Source of the DNA: Pseudomonas cichorii
Lineage (GTDB): Bacteria > Pseudomonadota > Gammaproteobacteria > Pseudomonadales > Pseudomonadaceae
Direction: 5' to 3'
Assembly (NCBI RefSeq): GCF_015471405.1
Contig: NZ_BLVZ01000001.1
Location: 62,001 to 126,000 of the forward strand
DNA: 64,000 nucleotides
The notes under the pieces were generated by a model. That model did no database searches, was not told where the DNA came from, and saw nothing but the letters and a program-made list of their open reading frames with translations. The position numbers and the translations under genes were made by a program. The stretch's first letter is position 1. Each line of letters opens with the position of its first letter. Shown here in pieces: positions 59,848-64,000 of the stretch.

Positions 59848-61053
59848 ATGTCCATCGAGAAGACCACCTCTGCCCAAGACCCCGTCGTCATTGTCAGCGC
59901 CGCACGTACGCCCATGGGCGGCTTTCAGGGGGATTTGAAAAGCCTTACCGCACCGCAACTGGGTTCGGCGGCCATTCGTGCTGCTGTCGAGCGGGCGGGT
60001 ATTGATCCGCAGGATATCGAAGAAGTGCTGTTCGGCTGTGTGCTGCCGGCCGGGCTTGGCCAGGCTCCCGCACGTCAGGCGGCTCTGGGTGCGGGCTTGA
60101 GCACTTCGGCTTTATGCACAACGGTCAACAAGATGTGCGGCTCCGGCATGCAGACTGCCATTCTGGCTCACGACCTGCTGCTCGCCGGCAGTGTCAGCGT
60201 GGCCATCGCTGGCGGCATGGAAAGCATGTCCAACGCACCTTACTTGCTGGATCGTGCGCGCAGTGGCTACCGGATGGGGCATGGGCGGGTGCTGGACCAC
60301 ATGTTTTTCGACGGCCTTGAGGATGCTTATGAACCTGGTCGGTTGATGGGCACCTATGCCGAGGAGTGCGCCCAGTTGAACGGTTTCAGTCGTGAGGCGC
60401 AGGATGCCTTTGCCATGGCCTCTCTGACTCGCGCTCAGGAGGCTATCGCCGAAGGCTACTTCGATGCAGAAATCGTTCCTCTGCAAGTGACGGTGGGCAA
60501 GGAGCAGAAATGGATTCGTCACGACGAGCAGCCGCCCAAGGCGCGTCTGGAAAAGATTCCCACCTTGAAGCCGGCATTTCGTGAAAACGGAACGGTCACT
60601 GCCGCCAATTCCAGTTCCATCTCCGACGGGGCCGCAGCCCTGTTGCTGATGCGTCAATCCGAAGCCAGGAGTCGTGGCCTGACCCCGTTGGCGAAGATTC
60701 ATGCCCATGCCGCCTTTGCCGACGTTCCCGGCCTGTTTCCTACTGCACCGATAGGGGCGATTACCCGCTTGTTGGCCAAGACCGGCTGGTCGGTGGATGA
60801 TGTGGACCTGTTCGAGATCAATGAGGCCTTTGCAGTGGTGCCGCTGGTGGCCATGAGTCGTCTCGAACTGCATCACGAGAAGGTCAATATCAGTGGCGGT
60901 GCCTGTGCATTGGGGCATCCGGTGGGGGCGTCGGGTGCGCGGATCATCGTCACCTTGCTGGCGGCATTGCGCCGCAAACAGCTCAAGCGCGGTGTGGCTG
61001 CAATCTGTATCGGCGGTGGCGAGGCGACTGCTGTGGCGGTTGAATTGATGTAA
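59848..61053 (+). CDS. Acetyl-CoA acetyltransferase (thiolase)
   Basis: The 401-residue thiolase cleaves or forms 3-ketoacyl-CoA. The acyl-accepting Cys97 is in NKMCGSGM; NEAFAV and GHPVGASG hold the catalytic His residues, and the second Cys is in CIGGGEA. TVTAANSSSISDGAAA fits the same family. It is followed 97 bases later by an enoyl-CoA hydratase on the same strand. An acyl-CoA degradation step is likely, though which acid is not known. ATG 59848 was chosen (GGAA upstream). Confidence 0.94.
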   Translation: MSIEKTTSAQDPVVIVSAARTPMGGFQGDLKSLTAPQLGSAAIRAAVERAGIDPQDIEEVLFGCVLPAGLGQAPARQAALGAGLSTSALCTTVNKMCGSGMQTAILAHDLLLAGSVSVAIAGGMESMSNAPYLLDRARSGYRMGHGRVLDHMFFDGLEDAYEPGRLMGTYAEECAQLNGFSREAQDAFAMASLTRAQEAIAEGYFDAEIVPLQVTVGKEQKWIRHDEQPPKARLEKIPTLKPAFRENGTVTAANSSSISDGAAALLLMRQSEARSRGLTPLAKIHAHAAFADVPGLFPTAPIGAITRLLAKTGWSVDDVDLFEINEAFAVVPLVAMSRLELHHEKVNISGGACALGHPVGASGARIIVTLLAALRRKQLKRGVAAICIGGGEATAVAVELM

Positions 61054-61059
61054 TACGAG

Positions 61060-61137
61060 GTAGGAACGAGTTCATTCGCGAAGGTATTTCAAACGACCAG
61101 TTTCTGTCGGTCCTTTCGCGAATGAATTGGCTCCTAC
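61060..61137. repeat. REP pair between thiolase and enoyl-CoA hydratase genes
   Basis: GTAGGAACGAGTTCATTCGCGAAGG (61060-61084, in parts) and its near-complement ending GGCTCCTAC (61112-61137) flank 27 bases. It belongs to the GAATTCATTCGCG family; here it lies within a probable operon. Confidence 0.8.
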
Positions 61138-61149
61138 GGAGGAATAACA

Positions 61150-61923
61150 ATGAGTTACGAGACAATTCTAAGAGAGATCAAAGGCCGGGTCGGTTTGATT
61201 ACCTTGAATCGCCCGCAGGCGCTCAATGCCTTGAATGCTCAACTGATCGATGAGCTGAATGACGTTCTGGACGAGTTTGAACGCAGTCCGGATATCGGCT
61301 GCATCGTGCTTACCGGCTCCAGCAAGGCTTTTGCTGCCGGTGCTGATATCAAGGAAATGGCCGAACTGACCTATCCGCAGATCTATCTCGATGATCTTTT
61401 CGCGCAAAGCGACCGGATTGCGTCGCGGCGCAAGCCGATCATTGCTGCCGTGGCGGGTTTTGCGCTGGGTGGCGGGTGTGAGCTTGCCCTGATGTGCGAC
61501 TTCATTCTGGCGGCTGAAAACGCCAGATTCGGTCAGCCTGAAATCAATCTGGGCGTGCTGCCCGGTATGGGAGGCACTCAGCGCCTGACTCGTGCAGTGG
61601 GCAAGGCCAAGGCCATGGAAATGTGCCTGACCGGTCGTTTGATGGATGCCCGCGAGGCCGAGAGCGCAGGCCTTGTCGCAAGGATTCTGCCAACCGAGAA
61701 ACTGCTCGACGAAGCATTGGCGGTGGCTGCCGTGATTGCCGATAAATCCCTGCCGGTGGCGATGATGGTCAAGGAAAGCGTCAACCGTGCGTTTGAGGTC
61801 AGCCTGACAGAAGGCGTCCGTTTTGAGCGCCGGATCTTTCATGCCGTCTTTGCCAGCGAAGACCAGAAAGAAGGCATGCAGGCTTTCATCGAAAAGCGTG
61901 CGGCCAGCTTCAAGGGCCGCTGA
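61150..61923 (+). CDS. Enoyl-CoA hydratase/isomerase family protein
   Basis: The 257-residue crotonase-fold enzyme adds water to 2-enoyl-CoA. It shows [15 protein letters not shown] (oxyanion hole, about 57-71), [18 protein letters not shown] and the catalytic Glu pair near [20 protein letters not shown] (in parts). GGAGG precedes the ATG. It probably works with the upstream thiolase. Its stop lies 14 bases inside the convergent VgrG gene's 3' end. Confidence 0.94.
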   Translation: MSYETILREIKGRVGLITLNRPQALNALNAQLIDELNDVLDEFERSPDIGCIVLTGSSKAFAAGADIKEMAELTYPQIYLDDLFAQSDRIASRRKPIIAAVAGFALGGGCELALMCDFILAAENARFGQPEINLGVLPGMGGTQRLTRAVGKAKAMEMCLTGRLMDAREAESAGLVARILPTEKLLDEALAVAAVIADKSLPVAMMVKESVNRAFEVSLTEGVRFERRIFHAVFASEDQKEGMQAFIEKRAASFKGR

Positions 61924-63856
61924 GTACAAACGCCTTGCGTTGCTCTTCGGTCCAGTTCTGCTGGACGTAATCCTGCAGCCTGATGCATTGGCCGGGGTGT
62001 ATCAGGCACAGGCTGCCGGGCGTTTTCCTGTAGTGCGCCGCCAGTTGCTGTAACTGTTCCTGGCTCAGCCCGAGATAGCCCCATTCATTGGTCTTGCCTT
62101 CAAACAGAAAGTCCTCGGGTTCGATATGGGCCAGATGTTCCAGGCCGGGTTTGGGCATGCGCACGATGTACCAGGTGCAATTTGCCAGCGGCGCGCCCTG
62201 CAGGCCCGGCTTTTGTGTCAGGCGCAGGTCGGTGAGTGTCACTACGCAACTGTCCTGTTGTTCGGGCGGCGAGGCTTTCATGGTTCGCGGGCCGATGATG
62301 GAAATGCCTTGCGGGGCTATCTGCAATGCGCCTTGTGCGCCATGCAGGATCAGGTCCTCTCGGGTATCGATGTGCAAGTGTTGCCCGCTACCCAGGCAAA
62401 TGCTCCCTGCATCAGGGGCCAGGGGTGTGCCGTCGAGCTGGATGCGTGGCTGGGCATTGACCTCGTTGCCCGGTAGCAGGCTACAGATCACGGGTTGGTC
62501 CGGGTCATTGTGCAGATGGCGGATCAATACCCTGGCTCCGGCTTGTACCTTGTCGAAACCTGACTCGTCGATCCGGGCAATGCGTGCCATGGGCCAGCGG
62601 CGGGTATTGGGCGAGGGCTGTGCAATCGTCTGCCAGTCGAAGCGGATGGGCAGACGACCTTGCTCATCGATTTCGCCAGCCTCCATCAGGGTTGCCGTGT
62701 GATAACCGCTGACCATCGGGCGGGCGCGTTTGAGTGGCGGGCGAAAGGGCATGGCCCAGGGTATGACGCGGAAACTATTGCGATACCCGTCATCGAGCGT
62801 ATTTGCGCAGGAGGACATCGAGGTGTTGACGATGGCGGCGATATCGTGGGGATCGTAGCCCTCCATGAGATGACGCTGCATGCCCGTATGCTCGACCTCG
62901 GTCAACAGCCAGTGATCATTGAGCGTCGGCTCGGGATGATCGAGCACTTGCATGACCTGACCGCTGCACAATGCAGGTTGATCGCTGCATCCCGTGATGT
63001 GCCGTCGTTCGCAACGCAGGCGCTCCAGCCTGCGGGCGCTGCGCTGCCGCTGAAAGGCTTCGTCATGGTCCATGGGGCGAGAGGCGATGGACTCCTCGAA
63101 GGGCTGGTTGATACCGTGGCTCTTCTCGATTTCGATGTGTTGCGATGCAGCAAGCGCAATCGCTCCATCCCGGTGTGCGCTGTGGCTGCTGTAACCGGGG
63201 AAGATCGACAGGCATTCGGTCAGATGAGTAATGGCAGGCCTTGCAGAGGCCTGCTCATCATGCGCCCTGAACCGCATCGGCTGTGGTTGCTCTGGAAAGC
63301 GGGCCGGATCGTCGGAGAACACCAGCCGATGGCCTGTAATACTGTGCTCGAAGCGAAAGTGAATACCTTCTTCTTCGCACAAGCGTTGCAGCAGGTGCAG
63401 ATCGCTTTCATCGTATTGCACGCACAAGGGACGGGCCGGATACAGGCCGATGGTTTCAAAACGCCAGGCATCTTCTTCAATGCCATGCTGCTCAAGGAGC
63501 CGGGCAATCAACTGGAGAGCGCTGAGGTCCTGATAGGCGCGCCGCTGCTGGCGTTGAGCAAGCATCTGCAAGCGTGGCATCAGGCTGACCCGGTAATGAC
63601 TCAGGCAAGTGCCAGCATATGGCTGGCTGGCGTGGAATATCTGGCCATGTACGCCTTCTTGCTGCGGTCCGAAACTCAGGAAGGCGTCACGTTTCAAGAG
63701 GCTGGCGAAATCCAGGTGCGGGTCGCTGCAGATCAGGTCTATGTCGAAACGATACACTTCGTTCAAGGCGTCCAGGCCGGTAAAGCTGATGACATGCAGA
63801 TCCATCTGGCAGTCGGCAATCGCCAGAAATATGGGCATTTGCGGGTCTTCGCACAT
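61910..63856 (-). CDS. vgrG: T6SS spike protein VgrG with C-terminal extension
   Basis: VgrG trimers form the T6SS puncturing tip. The 648-residue protein has the gp27-like first domain (about 10-330: [41 protein letters not shown]), a gp5-like OB region ([22 protein letters not shown]) and the beta-helix spike (about 460-545). Residues about 545-648 form an extra domain ([38 protein letters not shown]) resembling transthyretin-like effector adaptors. ATG 63856 with GAGAGAG upstream was chosen over 63838. No cognate effector lies in the window. Confidence 0.9.
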   Translation of the reverse strand: MCEDPQMPIFLAIADCQMDLHVISFTGLDALNEVYRFDIDLICSDPHLDFASLLKRDAFLSFGPQQEGVHGQIFHASQPYAGTCLSHYRVSLMPRLQMLAQRQQRRAYQDLSALQLIARLLEQHGIEEDAWRFETIGLYPARPLCVQYDESDLHLLQRLCEEEGIHFRFEHSITGHRLVFSDDPARFPEQPQPMRFRAHDEQASARPAITHLTECLSIFPGYSSHSAHRDGAIALAASQHIEIEKSHGINQPFEESIASRPMDHDEAFQRQRSARRLERLRCERRHITGCSDQPALCSGQVMQVLDHPEPTLNDHWLLTEVEHTGMQRHLMEGYDPHDIAAIVNTSMSSCANTLDDGYRNSFRVIPWAMPFRPPLKRARPMVSGYHTATLMEAGEIDEQGRLPIRFDWQTIAQPSPNTRRWPMARIARIDESGFDKVQAGARVLIRHLHNDPDQPVICSLLPGNEVNAQPRIQLDGTPLAPDAGSICLGSGQHLHIDTREDLILHGAQGALQIAPQGISIIGPRTMKASPPEQQDSCVVTLTDLRLTQKPGLQGAPLANCTWYIVRMPKPGLEHLAHIEPEDFLFEGKTNEWGYLGLSQEQLQQLAAHYRKTPGSLCLIHPGQCIRLQDYVQQNWTEEQRKAFVLSGP

Positions 63857-64000
63857 TCGCTGGCTCTCTCACCATGAAATTCAGGCTGCGAAGGGTACGA
63901 AATGCAAAGCCTCAAGGGCATCGTTGCTGGTTTTTTCAGAAAAGGACTACAAGCCAAGGCGTGATCCTGGTAATTGCCAGTACGGAATTCAGAGCCACGC

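Noticed and set aside
62660..63877. A 405-codon plus-strand frame
   Set aside because: It is antisense to vgrG, which is supported by domain order.
63857..64000. A gene at the right window edge
   Set aside because: No frame with start, Shine-Dalgarno and protein character can be supported in the last 144 bases.

Overview
This window is a 64 kb stretch of chromosome from a Pseudomonas, most likely the P. syringae complex or a close plant-associated relative. The gene families, the HSI-II-type type VI secretion gene order, the GAATTCATTCGCGAATGAATTC REP elements, a nitrilase, an L-arabinose transport operon and the many siderophore and metal genes all point that way. No rRNA, tRNA, CRISPR, integrase or transposase was seen.

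Region 1 (1-12018) is the 3' part of a type VI secretion (T6SS) locus: tssG (5' end outside), clpV, a sigma-54 activator, a 46-residue lipoprotein, an FHA-less TagH-like protein, tssJ, tssK, tssL and tssM, ending at a terminator. The order follows HSI-II of P. aeruginosa, but the FHA domain and the downstream phosphatase/kinase pair are missing. A VgrG lies apart at the other end (61910-63856).

Region 2 (12024-23042) is mixed: LysR with a divergent class III aminotransferase, a DUF4174 protein, a CBS protein, a TonB-dependent siderophore receptor, a coiled-coil protein of unknown role, DNA polymerase II, and an HxlR regulator divergent from an SDR and a YciI-like protein.

Region 3 (23049-26004) is a minus-strand set: a radical SAM/HhH protein, a TIGR03915-type protein and a sirtuin. 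A near-consensus LexA box sits just before the first gene, which suggests a DNA-damage-induced DNA repair or processing operon.

Region 4 (26043-37303) is a LysR regulator divergent from a nine-gene operon: two paralogous solute-binding proteins, an FAD hydroxyacid dehydrogenase, an aminotransferase, two permeases, an ATPase, a thiol-dioxygenase-like cupin, and a fusion of four rhodanese domains to a cystathionine beta-lyase-like enzyme. It looks built for uptake and breakdown of a sulfur amino or hydroxy acid. A 16-unit heptanucleotide array starts at the base after the last stop codon.

Region 5 (37423-40139) is a zinc (or manganese) ABC transporter behind a Zur-like box, led by a 43-residue membrane peptide. 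Region 6 (40194-47157) holds a periplasmic mutarotase, a lactonase, a sugar dehydrogenase and AraFGH, which together fit L-arabinose uptake and the first steps of its oxidative breakdown. Region 7 (47291-51358) is a Fur-controlled FecI/FecR/TonB-receptor set. Region 8 (51386-57305) holds an XRE regulator, the pqiA-pqiA-pqiB-pqiC lipid transport operon and small envelope or conserved proteins. Region 9 (57308-63856) holds LysR and a divergent nitrilase, a LEA14-like lipoprotein, a thiolase and enoyl-CoA hydratase pair, and VgrG.
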